From positions 1-25,695 of the IMG/VR virus record IMGVR_UViG_3300021368_001688: a DNA stretch of 25,695 nucleotides; one strand, given 5' to 3'. A program made the translations under genes and the position numbers. This DNA is from a virus. Shown one piece after another: positions 13,678 through 19,175 of the stretch (position 1 is its first letter; each line of letters begins with the position of its first letter). The notes beneath the pieces are model-generated. The model saw only the letters and a program-made list of their open reading frames with translations. It made no database searches and had not been told where the DNA came from.

Positions 13678-14061
13678 ATGTTCAAATCTGCAATCGCTGC
13701 GGCTGCTGCCGCTGTCGCTTTCGCTCCTGCCGCCGCCCTTGCTGGCCCCTACGTCAACGTAGAATCCAATGCATCGTGGGCTGGGGACGACTACACCGGA
13801 GCAACCACTGATTTCCATGTGGGCTACGAAGGTGCTATCGGTGATGGTAATGCTGCTTGGTACGTCCAAGGCGGCCCCGCTATCGTCGCTGTTGACGGTG
13901 AAGAGAATGAGACCCGCTTCTCTGGTAAGATCGGCGCTAGTGCCGCTCTGTCCAGCAGCGTTGGTGTCTATGGCGAACTGAGCGCCATCACCGCTTCTGA
14001 CGAACTCTCTACCGACAACCTTGGCGTTGGTGGTAAGTTGGGTGTCAAGTATTCCTTCTGA
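13678..14061 (+). CDS. Secreted, predicted outer-membrane beta-barrel-type protein, copy 1
   Basis: A 127-residue exported protein. A Sec signal peptide (MFKS, then an Ala-rich core) ends at ALA|GPYV, cleavage after residue 22. The mature ~105 residues alternate polar and nonpolar residues in short strands and end in LGVKYSF. A C-terminal Phe with aromatic residues at alternating positions is the classic outer-membrane insertion signal. It is a paralogue of the next gene (shared GPYV, DDY/EDY, VGYE, YV-GG, YGE/YGK and KY-F). At ~105 mature residues it is short for an 8-stranded barrel, so a smaller or oligomeric barrel is possible. Codons are much more C/G-rich than in the glycan cassette, like psbA, suggesting high expression or a host origin. 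GAGG lies 7 bases before the ATG. Confidence 0.8.
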   Translation: MFKSAIAAAAAAVAFAPAAALAGPYVNVESNASWAGDDYTGATTDFHVGYEGAIGDGNAAWYVQGGPAIVAVDGEENETRFSGKIGASAALSSSVGVYGELSAITASDELSTDNLGVGGKLGVKYSF

Positions 14062-14105
14062 TAACCACATCTTAATTAAGTAAGGATATCCAAACGATCA
14101 AACTG

Positions 14106-14132
14106 CCGTCCCCCACAAGGGACGGTTTTTTT
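14106..14132 (+). terminator. Rho-independent terminator
   Basis: CCGTCCC (14106-14112) pairs with GGGACGG (14119-14125), a 7-bp GC-rich stem with a 6-base loop, followed by seven T. It ends the first outer-membrane-type gene. Confidence 0.9.
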
Positions 14133-14185
14133 GTGGTTAAAATACGATTATTGAGTGCTATATACGAAGGTTTTCATCAAATCAA

Positions 14186-14218
14186 CTTAATTTGATATTA
14201 ACCAAACCCTGTTATAAT
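14186..14218 (+). promoter_or_regulatory. Pho-box-like repeats and extended -10 upstream of the outer-membrane-type gene and pstS
   Basis: Two 8-base units, CTTAATTT (14186-14193) and ATTAACCA (14197-14204), are separated by 3 bases. This 11-base period and the YTTAA core resemble cyanobacterial PhoB boxes. They end 8 bases before TATAAT (14213-14218), which has a TGT extension and no good -35 at 17 bases, as in activator-dependent promoters. The same stretch contains a perfect inverted repeat ATCAAAT (14176-14182) / ATTTGAT (14190-14196). Control by host PhoB is inferred. Confidence 0.5.
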
Positions 14219-14249
14219 ATACAAGTAATCCACAAAGGAGAACACAACA

Positions 14250-14615
14250 ATGAAAACACAAGCACTTGCCGCACTGGCACTGATCGCCCTGGCGACACCT
14301 GCTATTGCTGGACCTTATGTTGAGTCCAAGCACGAATTCAAAGGCACAGACGAAGATTATAAGAAAGCCGTTCACCAAGGACGTGTCGGTTATGAGTGGA
14401 AGACTGGAGCACTTTCCCCTTACGTTGAGGGTGGTCTGGGTGTAGAAATGCCTGATGGTTCTAACGACACCAATACCTTCAAGGCACTGGAAGTCGGCAC
14501 CAAACTGAAGGTGACTGATAACTTCTCTGCTTATGGTAAGTGGGAAAACATCTTCCAAGACAGTGACGACACCCGTGACTGGAAAGTAGAAGTCGGCACC
14601 AAGTACAAGTTCTGA
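14250..14615 (+). CDS. Secreted, predicted outer-membrane beta-barrel-type protein, copy 2
   Basis: A 121-residue exported protein. The signal peptide MKTQALAALALIALATPAIA is followed by cleavage before GPYVES (after residue 20). The mature 101 residues read as amphipathic strands and end in VEVGTKYKF, with the terminal Phe expected of an outer-membrane beta-barrel. Similarity to the gene at 13678 runs the whole length (GPYVES, DEDYKKA, VGYEWKTG, SPYVEGG, FSAYGKWE), so they arose by duplication. It has a good AGGAG site 9 bases upstream and lies 10 bases before pstS, apparently in one operon under a Pho-box-like promoter. Possible roles are a phosphate-starvation channel, surface change or superinfection exclusion; none is shown. 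Confidence 0.8.
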   Translation: MKTQALAALALIALATPAIAGPYVESKHEFKGTDEDYKKAVHQGRVGYEWKTGALSPYVEGGLGVEMPDGSNDTNTFKALEVGTKLKVTDNFSAYGKWENIFQDSDDTRDWKVEVGTKYKF

Positions 14616-14625
14616 TATCTGATCA

Positions 14626-15600
14626 ATGAAACTCAAAGCAATCGCTGCCACTCTAGTCGCAGCTCCCATGCTCGTAGCATGTGGTGGAACAGAAACAAAA
14701 AAAGTTGTAACCCTCAATGGAGCAGGTGCTACATTCCCAGCACCTCTCTATCAAGCATGGTTTCAAACCTATGCCTCTACTGGTGGCCACAGAGTAAACT
14801 ATCAAGCAGTTGGTAGTGGATCTGGTGTTCGTCAGTTCAAGGCAAAAACTGTTGATTTCGGTGCCAGCGATGGTGCTGTGAGTGATAACAAAATGCCAGC
14901 AGAAGGAATGGTTCACATTCCTATGACTGGTGGAGCAATCGTCCCTGCCTACAACAATCCTGGTTGTGACCTTAAGATTACCCAGACTCAACTCGCTGAT
15001 GTGTTCTTGGGTAAGATTACTAACTGGTCTGAGTTGGGTTGTGCCGACAAGCGAATCACAACTGTCTGGCGTTCTGATGGTTCTGGAACTACCAAAGGAT
15101 TTACCAACTCCCTGTCTGCCTTCTCTCCTGAGTGGAAAGAAAAGGTAGGAACAGGTAAGGCAGTAAACTTCCCTGTTGGTGTGGGTGGTAAAGGCAACTC
15201 TGGTGTTGCTGCTGGTATTAAAAACCTTGATGGTTCTATCGGTTATCTAAACTATGGTTATGTGAATGGTGGTCAGTTCCAACAAGCTTCCATTCAGAAC
15301 AAAGCAGGAAACTTTGTGAAAGCAAATAGTGAAACTTCTGCTGCTGGTCTGTCTCAGATTGTCTTGGACGATCAACTGCGTGGTGCCGATCCTAATCCTG
15401 CTGGTGCCAATTCGTATCCTATTGTTTCTTTGACCTGGATCCTTGCGTATCCTGAGTCTCCTAAGAACGAGGCTGTAAAGGATACACTACGATATACTCT
15501 GAGTCCTGAAGCACAAGGTATTTCAGATTCTCTGGGATATGTACCTCTCCCAGAAGATCTTCGACAGAAATCTCTTGCTGCTGTTGAGACTTTGAAATAA
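14626..15600 (+). CDS. pstS: Phosphate-binding lipoprotein PstS
   Basis: A 324-residue periplasmic phosphate-binding protein of the PstSCAB ABC importer. The N-terminus is a lipoprotein signal with lipobox LVAC, Cys19 being the lipidated residue. NGAGATFPAPLY follows directly, then GSGSGVRQF and DFGASDG, and the phosphate-binding loop SDGSGTT at residues 150-156. All are hallmarks of PstS. Length is normal for the family and the gene looks intact. It starts 10 bases after the outer-membrane-type gene with no clear Shine-Dalgarno, so translation may be coupled. Cyanophage pstS genes are known to respond to host PhoBR under phosphate starvation; the Pho-box-like repeats at 14186-14204 fit that. 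Confidence 0.97.
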   Translation: MKLKAIAATLVAAPMLVACGGTETKKVVTLNGAGATFPAPLYQAWFQTYASTGGHRVNYQAVGSGSGVRQFKAKTVDFGASDGAVSDNKMPAEGMVHIPMTGGAIVPAYNNPGCDLKITQTQLADVFLGKITNWSELGCADKRITTVWRSDGSGTTKGFTNSLSAFSPEWKEKVGTGKAVNFPVGVGGKGNSGVAAGIKNLDGSIGYLNYGYVNGGQFQQASIQNKAGNFVKANSETSAAGLSQIVLDDQLRGADPNPAGANSYPIVSLTWILAYPESPKNEAVKDTLRYTLSPEAQGISDSLGYVPLPEDLRQKSLAAVETLK

Positions 15601-15605
15601 TATCA

Positions 15606-15630
15606 GGGGGTCGTAACAGACCCCCTTTTT
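15606..15630 (+). terminator. Rho-independent terminator of pstS
   Basis: GGGGGTC (15606-15612) pairs with GACCCCC (15619-15625), 7 bp with a 6-base loop, followed by five T. The next promoter's -35 begins 5 bases later. Confidence 0.9.
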
Positions 15631-15635
15631 AATGC

Positions 15636-15664
15636 TTGACAAAAATACATAATTGCTATATAAT
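15636..15664 (+). promoter_or_regulatory. Consensus sigma-70-type promoter of the hli operon
   Basis: TTGACA (15636-15641), 17-base AT-rich spacer and TATAAT (15659-15664), both hexamers perfect. The predicted start is near 15671, about 20 bases before the Hli ATG. It should be recognised by the host housekeeping sigma factor, so early expression is expected. Confidence 0.85.
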
Positions 15665-15690
15665 TATGTTACAGTTCTTTACACAAGACA

Positions 15691-15909
15691 ATGACCGTCA
15701 CAACTAATGATCGCGGACAGCAGAACATGTGGGCGAAAGAACCTACCATGTACTACTCTAAAGAAGACATGGAGCGTTATGGTTTTGAACCCTATGCAGT
15801 TCGTGCAGAGCGTGCTAACGGACGCTGGGCTATGATGGGATTCGCTGCTGCAATGATCTCCTATGCTACTTCCGGCAGTCTTTTCTTTTTCGGACTCTTC
15901 GGAATCTGA
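15691..15909 (+). CDS. hli: High-light-inducible protein (Hli)
   Basis: A 72-residue Hli/SCP protein, a single-helix relative of plant light-harvesting proteins that sits in the thylakoid membrane, binds chlorophyll and carotenoid, and protects photosystem II. The membrane helix carries the motif AERANGRWAMMGFAAAM (about residues 39-55), with the chlorophyll-binding Glu, Asn and Arg, and ends in a hydrophobic tail (SLFFFGLFGI). The hydrophilic N-terminal ~35 residues are typical of cyanophage Hli. It is directly downstream of a perfect consensus promoter. A second, shorter Hli gene follows 35 bases later. Confidence 0.93.
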   Translation: MTVTTNDRGQQNMWAKEPTMYYSKEDMERYGFEPYAVRAERANGRWAMMGFAAAMISYATSGSLFFFGLFGI

Positions 15910-15944
15910 TTGACCATATTACTTTACCTAAAAGGAGCAAAACA

Positions 15945-16052
15945 ATGAACGAAAAAGCAGAAAGGATTAACGGATGGGCAGCTATGCTTGGAGTGATTGC
16001 AGCGATGGGATCGTATGCAGTAACGGGACAGGTGATTCCTGGGGTCTGGTGA
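15945..16052 (+). CDS. hli: Minimal high-light-inducible protein, 35 aa
   Basis: A 35-residue protein with the core chlorophyll-binding helix of the Hli family: EKAERINGWAAMLGVIAAM. Glu6, Asn9 and Gly10 match ExxNGR, with Trp11 in place of the usual Arg. That makes it nearly all membrane helix, with only five residues before the motif. It has a good AAAGGAG ribosome-binding site (15930-15936) and its stop overlaps the next start (TGATG). It follows the longer Hli gene and shares its promoter. The Arg-to-Trp change resembles the NGWAAM form seen in many small cyanobacterial Hli proteins. It is easy to overlook because of its size. Confidence 0.85.
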   Translation: MNEKAERINGWAAMLGVIAAMGSYAVTGQVIPGVW

Positions 16053-16180
16053 TGTTAGTATTAGCATCTATGCTAATAAGTGGGTTCGTCTTCTGGGCCG
16101 CCTTCTTCACTGATGATCAAGATGATGATGACGGTCCTGATGGTGGGTTAATGCAACCAGTGTATAATCCAAACTATTAA
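16052..16180 (+). CDS. Small single-helix membrane protein with acidic tail, 42 aa
   Basis: A 42-residue protein with one predicted membrane helix (LVLASMLISGFVFWAAFF, residues 2-19) followed by a very acidic tail (TDDQDDDDGPDGG) and a Pro/Tyr-rich end (MQPVYNPNY). The start overlaps the stop of the short Hli gene (TGATG), so it is translated with it; this fixes the start at 16052 rather than an earlier ATG in the same frame that lies inside the Hli gene. The membrane-then-acidic layout is a little like the CcoS/FixS cytochrome oxidase assembly factors, but the similarity may be superficial. I do not recognise its family. Position suggests a thylakoid or photosynthesis-linked role. Confidence 0.65.
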   Translation: MLVLASMLISGFVFWAAFFTDDQDDDDGPDGGLMQPVYNPNY

Positions 16181-16204
16181 ATAGTAGTGCCTTGACTTCT
16201 ACGC

Positions 16205-16507
16205 ATGACTACAAAGCCAAAAGTAGATGAGAAGCAACAAGATGAAGATAAAAGTGAAGTTCTTGGTAATTTGGTGAAAGTTGTAGTCCTTATTTGGTCT
16301 GCATCCCTTCTCACATTTAGTTACGTTCGTCTCCCGAACGGACAGAAAATTTTGGATTTCGATCCAACGTTCATTGCCTCAGTCTTTTCCGGCTCCCTTG
16401 CCGCATTTGGATTGAGTCCTGCAAAGAACGGTGGAAATGGAAACCAATCTAAAAAGAAAAATGAGGAACCGCCAGTAGTCTCAACTATTGACAAACCTAA
16501 GACTTGA
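16205..16507 (+). CDS. Two-helix membrane protein, holin-like
   Basis: A 100-residue membrane protein: a charged N-terminal 18 residues, two predicted membrane segments (about 20-41, LGNLVKVVVLIWSASLLTF, and 52-71, FDPTFIASVFSGSLAAFGL), and a hydrophilic Lys-rich C-terminus. That size and topology fit class II holins, which open the inner membrane at the end of infection. The gene lies just upstream of a secreted lysozyme-like gene, the usual holin-endolysin order. No holin family can be assigned from sequence alone, so the role is inferred from layout and position. The -35 of the next promoter (16488-16493) lies inside its last codons. Confidence 0.65.
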   Translation: MTTKPKVDEKQQDEDKSEVLGNLVKVVVLIWSASLLTFSYVRLPNGQKILDFDPTFIASVFSGSLAAFGLSPAKNGGNGNQSKKKNEEPPVVSTIDKPKT

Positions 16508-16516
16508 TGTTATACT
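16488..16516 (+). promoter_or_regulatory. Sigma-70-type promoter of the lysozyme-like gene
   Basis: TTGACA (16488-16493, perfect) inside the holin-like gene, 17-base spacer, then TATACT (16511-16516) preceded by TGT. The predicted start falls near 16523, right before the hairpin at 16525-16541, so the leader RNA would begin with that hairpin. Confidence 0.7.
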
Positions 16517-16524
16517 ATCCGGGT

Positions 16525-16546
16525 GGGTGCTTTGCTCACCCTTTTT
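16525..16546 (+). terminator. Rho-independent terminator after the holin-like gene
   Basis: GGGTG (16525-16529) pairs with CACCC (16537-16541) around a 7-base loop, followed by TTTTT (16542-16546). It would stop the hli/holin-like transcript. It lies 7 bases upstream of the ATG at 16554, where a Shine-Dalgarno would normally be. Confidence 0.7.
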
Positions 16547-16553
16547 CATGTGA

Positions 16554-17132
16554 ATGAACCTTATGCTAAAACAAATTATTTTAACTGGGGGGTTGTTTGC
16601 AACTACAGCACTGGCTCATAGTGCGGCAACTATTCCACCTCCTGTGGAAGCACCTCCAGTGTATAGACAAAAGTCTTGGTACTGTCCTGGGTGTTCTCCC
16701 AATGAACAGTATGTGTTGAGAGAACTGCAAGAACATACTAAGATCAGAGATAAAAATGCACTTGCAACAATCCTGGGAAACATTAAACAGGAAAGTAATT
16801 TCCGTGCCAACGTATGCGAGGGAGGGGCTAGAGTTCCTTACCCTGATTGCCATAGGGGTGGGTATGGAATCATTCAATGGACTACTGTCGGTCGTTACAA
16901 TGGTCTAGGTAATTTCTGTAAAAATTATGGATGTGATCCGTCTTCCCTTGAGGGACAGACTCGTTACATGCTTAACGAAAATCAATTCCGTCAGGCTCTA
17001 TCTACCTTTGAGGGTGGTGGTCAGTCTATCTCCTACTATATGAACGCCGCTTACTGGTGGTTAGGTTGGGGGATTAAAGGAAGACGCCAAAGTTATGCTT
17101 TTGATTATCTAAACAAATTAGTATACTCATGA
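16554..17132 (+). CDS. Secreted lysozyme-like protein (phage tail lysozyme type), candidate endolysin
   Basis: A 192-residue protein with an N-terminal signal or signal-anchor (MNLMLKQIILTGGLFATTALA, about residues 1-21) and a lysozyme-like domain of the Phage_lysozyme2 type from about residue 50. Key motif is ATILGNIKQESNF, with Glu80 the likely catalytic acid, then GGYGIIQWT (102-110) and the final WWLGWGIKGR. Six cysteines in the domain region suggest disulfides, consistent with export. Such domains cleave peptidoglycan, either as endolysins or as tail-tip enzymes. Signal sequence plus an upstream holin-like gene favour an endolysin (inference). The start lacks a Shine-Dalgarno and follows a terminator-like hairpin by 7 bases. 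Confidence 0.75.
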   Translation: MNLMLKQIILTGGLFATTALAHSAATIPPPVEAPPVYRQKSWYCPGCSPNEQYVLRELQEHTKIRDKNALATILGNIKQESNFRANVCEGGARVPYPDCHRGGYGIIQWTTVGRYNGLGNFCKNYGCDPSSLEGQTRYMLNENQFRQALSTFEGGGQSISYYMNAAYWWLGWGIKGRRQSYAFDYLNKLVYS

Positions 17133-17608
17133 TCAAACAACAACTTAAAAAGGCAATGGGCACATTTAAAGACATCTTTGGTAACAAGATGAGTTGGCCA
17201 GATCCCAACAAGAGTGATGACATTGTTGTTAATATGGATGGTGGTGTTGGTGGATCCTGGACAGTAAAGGATGATGCAGAAACATTTACCAATGATGCTA
17301 AGCGTCACTACGCTGACTACATTGGTGTCCCCGCACCAGTTCTTACCCCTAATGATCCATGGTTTAATGAACCCGTGAAAACAGAAAAGATGTTAACTCA
17401 TGAAGAGATGCTAGAAATAGCACATGAAAGAGAGAAGGATGACAAACCTCCTACTAAAGAGCCTGAGAACATCCATGAAGTGATGTACCAAAAGGCAACT
17501 AAGAATCAAAATACAACTGTTCAACTCAATCCTCCTGGTGGTTCTGAGAACTTCCATGAAGGACCTGGTGGTTGGACTTCTGGCACTGGCATTAATCAAT
17601 TCCGATGA
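17129..17608 (+). CDS. Hypothetical protein, 159 aa
   Basis: A 159-residue hydrophilic protein without recognised family. The N-terminus is basic (MIKQQLKKAMGTFKDIFGNKM). A glycine-rich region follows (NMDGGVGGSWTV), then a charged helix (THEEMLEIAHEREKDDKPPT) and a Gly/Pro-rich C-terminus (NPPGGSENFHEGPGGWTSG). It looks loosely folded, with much proline, glycine and asparagine. No signal peptide or membrane helix. The start overlaps the lysozyme-like stop by 4 bases (ATGA) and its stop overlaps the next gene by 4 bases, so all three are one operon. It could be a lysis accessory factor or a structural protein; nothing decides between these. Confidence 0.72.
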   Translation: MIKQQLKKAMGTFKDIFGNKMSWPDPNKSDDIVVNMDGGVGGSWTVKDDAETFTNDAKRHYADYIGVPAPVLTPNDPWFNEPVKTEKMLTHEEMLEIAHEREKDDKPPTKEPENIHEVMYQKATKNQNTTVQLNPPGGSENFHEGPGGWTSGTGINQFR

Positions 17609-17877
17609 AAGGTTACTACTCCGTTTTTAAACCTGATGACACCAAGTTTGCAGACTGTGGTGCTCAGAGAGATGCTGAAATGTTGGTCGGCATGAGAGGT
17701 GAGGGATTTTATTATAAGTTCACTCCCTACCTGGGTGATATTATTGACGTTGGCGCCAAGCAACTTGCTGGTTCCTATGTCTATAAATCCATTGATATCA
17801 CTGCTTTGCCACAGGAAGCGGCACCTATTTTAGAAAGTCTTCCTGAATCCGATGCCAAACCCCTTGACCAGGCCTGA
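17605..17877 (+). CDS. Hypothetical protein, 90 aa
   Basis: A 90-residue protein, family not recognised. The first 60 residues look like an alpha/beta domain (KGYYSVFKPDD, DAEMLVGMRGEGFYYKF, GDIIDVGAKQLAGSYVYKSIDI) and the last 20 are Pro/Glu/Asp-rich and probably disordered. No membrane span. It overlaps the preceding gene by 4 bases and is the last gene before psbA. Its final codons contain the TTGACC -35 of the psbA promoter. No terminator is visible between it and psbA, so read-through into psbA is possible. Confidence 0.7.
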   Translation: MKGYYSVFKPDDTKFADCGAQRDAEMLVGMRGEGFYYKFTPYLGDIIDVGAKQLAGSYVYKSIDITALPQEAAPILESLPESDAKPLDQA

Positions 17878-17897
17878 GCATCGTGCTATAATAAATA
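17864..17897 (+). promoter_or_regulatory. psbA promoter, early-type with an embedded late-like box
   Basis: TTGACC (17864-17869), a 17-base spacer, and TATAAT (17887-17892) preceded by TGC, close to the full consensus. The bases AATAAATA (17890-17897) match the T4 late box TATAAATA at 7 of 8 positions and overlap the -10. Together these could keep psbA transcribed both early and late in infection (inference). Confidence 0.7.
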
Positions 17898-17899
17898 GG

Positions 17900-18078
17900 T
17901 AAAGTTTTGTGAGGATTCATTTTGAATTCCTGACATACGCAGATCCATGGAGCAAACGGTCTAACCACCTTACCGAGGCTATCCATGCAAAACATGCCTC
18001 TTATATCCTGTCTGAGGGTGACAGGAAATCTTCTGATACATCAGTTCCCTACTGATACTACTTTCAAACCCTTTTCAA
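17900..18078 (+). promoter_or_regulatory. Long structured 5' leader of psbA
   Basis: About 180 bases separate the predicted start from the psbA ATG. They hold no convincing gene. Several hairpins are visible: GGATTC/GAATTCC (17913-17930, one bulge), GAGGC/GCCTC (17975-18000, with an inner ATG/CAT stem) and a perfect 7-bp TCCTGTC/GACAGGA (18006-18026). No Shine-Dalgarno precedes the ATG. Post-transcriptional control through the leader is plausible. Confidence 0.45.
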
Positions 18079-19155
18079 ATGTCTGCAACACTTTCAAAAC
18101 AACAATCGAATACTTGGGAACAGTTCTGTGACTGGGTAACCAGCACCGACAACCGCCTCTATGTGGGTTGGTTCGGAGTTCTGATGATCCCTACCCTGCT
18201 GGCTGCAACAGTCTGCTTCATCGTTGCGTTTATCGCAGCACCTCCCGTCGATATTGACGGCATCCGTGAACCAGTTGCTGGTTCTCTCCTGTATGGTAAC
18301 AACATCATTTCTGGTGCTGTTGTTCCTTCTTCAAACGCAATCGGTCTCCACTTCTATCCCATCTGGGAAGCCGCATCTCTTGATGAGTGGCTGTATAACG
18401 GTGGTCCTTTCCAACTCGTTATCTTCCACTTCCTGATCGGCATCTTTGCTTACATGGGACGTGAGTGGGAACTGTCTTACCGTCTTGGTATGCGTCCATG
18501 GATCTGCGTTGCCTATTCTGCTCCTGTTGCCGCTGCTTCTGCAGTATTCCTTGTTTACCCCTTCGGTCAGGGTTCTTTCTCTGACGCTATGCCTCTTGGC
18601 ATCTCTGGTACTTTCAACTACATGCTGGTGTTCCAAGCTGAGCACAACATCCTGATGCACCCCTTCCACATGCTGGGAGTCGCTGGTGTCTTCGGTGGTT
18701 CGCTGTTCTCTGCTATGCACGGTTCGCTGGTTACCTCTTCGCTGGTTCGTGAAACCACCGAGAGTGAGTCCCAGAACTATGGTTATAAGTTCGGTCAAGA
18801 AGAAGAGACTTACAACATTGTCGCCGCTCACGGTTACTTTGGTCGTCTGATCTTCCAATACGCTTCCTTCAACAACTCCCGTTCGCTGCACTTCTTCCTC
18901 GCAGCATGGCCTGTTGTCGGTATCTGGTTCACCGCCCTGGGCGTAAGCACCATGGCATTCAACCTGAACGGTTTCAACTTCAACCAGTCGATCATTGACT
19001 CACAAGGTAAAGTGATCAACACCTGGGCTGATGTTCTGAACCGTGCTGGTCTTGGCATGGAAGTCATGCACGAGCGTAACGCTCACAACTTCCCCCTGGA
19101 CCTGGCTGCTGCTGAGCAAACTCCTGTTGCTCTGACTGCACCCACGATCGGTTGA
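18079..19155 (+). CDS. psbA: Photosystem II D1 protein
   Basis: A full-length 358-residue D1 reaction-centre protein, intact, with no intron or homing endonuclease. The five-helix sequence is near-identical to cyanobacterial D1, including [13 protein letters not shown] (with the Asp ligand of the Mn cluster), [12 protein letters not shown] (chlorophyll and iron/quinone histidines), [22 protein letters not shown] (QB site with Ser264 equivalent) and [13 protein letters not shown], where Ala343 is the C-terminal processing point. The N-terminus is one residue shorter than Synechocystis, so Glu129 here is position 130. Glu, not Gln, at 130 is the high-light D1 type. Codons are C-rich and host-like. 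Phage D1 replaces photodamaged host D1 during infection. Confidence 0.99.
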   Translation: MSATLSKQQSNTWEQFCDWVTSTDNRLYVGWFGVLMIPTLLAATVCFIVAFIAAPPVDIDGIREPVAGSLLYGNNIISGAVVPSSNAIGLHFYPIWEAASLDEWLYNGGPFQLVIFHFLIGIFAYMGREWELSYRLGMRPWICVAYSAPVAAASAVFLVYPFGQGSFSDAMPLGISGTFNYMLVFQAEHNILMHPFHMLGVAGVFGGSLFSAMHGSLVTSSLVRETTESESQNYGYKFGQEEETYNIVAAHGYFGRLIFQYASFNNSRSLHFFLAAWPVVGIWFTALGVSTMAFNLNGFNFNQSIIDSQGKVINTWADVLNRAGLGMEVMHERNAHNFPLDLAAAEQTPVALTAPTIG

Positions 19156-19162
19156 GTCAACC

Positions 19163-19171
19163 TGCTATAAT
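19163..19171 (+). promoter_or_regulatory. TGCTATAAT element between psbA and its terminator
   Basis: TGCTATAAT just after the psbA stop matches the extended -10 motif seen elsewhere, but no -35 lies at the right distance. The predicted start would fall inside the terminator stem, so the new RNA would lack a complete hairpin and could escape termination. It may be a weak promoter for the gene at 19225. Confidence 0.35.
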
Positions 19172-19175
19172 ATCG

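Noticed and set aside
13675-14070. Open frame of 131 codons on the minus strand over the first barrel-type gene
   Set aside because: It mirrors the sense gene almost exactly, an effect of GC-rich codons. The sense frame has a signal peptide, ribosome site and paralogue.
15974-16051. Upstream extension of the 42-aa membrane protein
   Set aside because: It overlaps the short Hli gene in another frame. The Hli frame has a strong ribosome site and the chlorophyll-binding motif, so the downstream start at 16052 is preferred.
16163-16168. TATAAT near the end of the 42-aa membrane protein gene
   Set aside because: No -35 at a suitable distance and no TGn in register; a stronger promoter lies downstream at 16488.
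18331-18891. Open frame of 186 codons on the minus strand inside psbA
   Set aside because: It is antisense to the highly conserved D1 gene; its composition follows the psbA codon pattern, and there is no ribosome site or known family.
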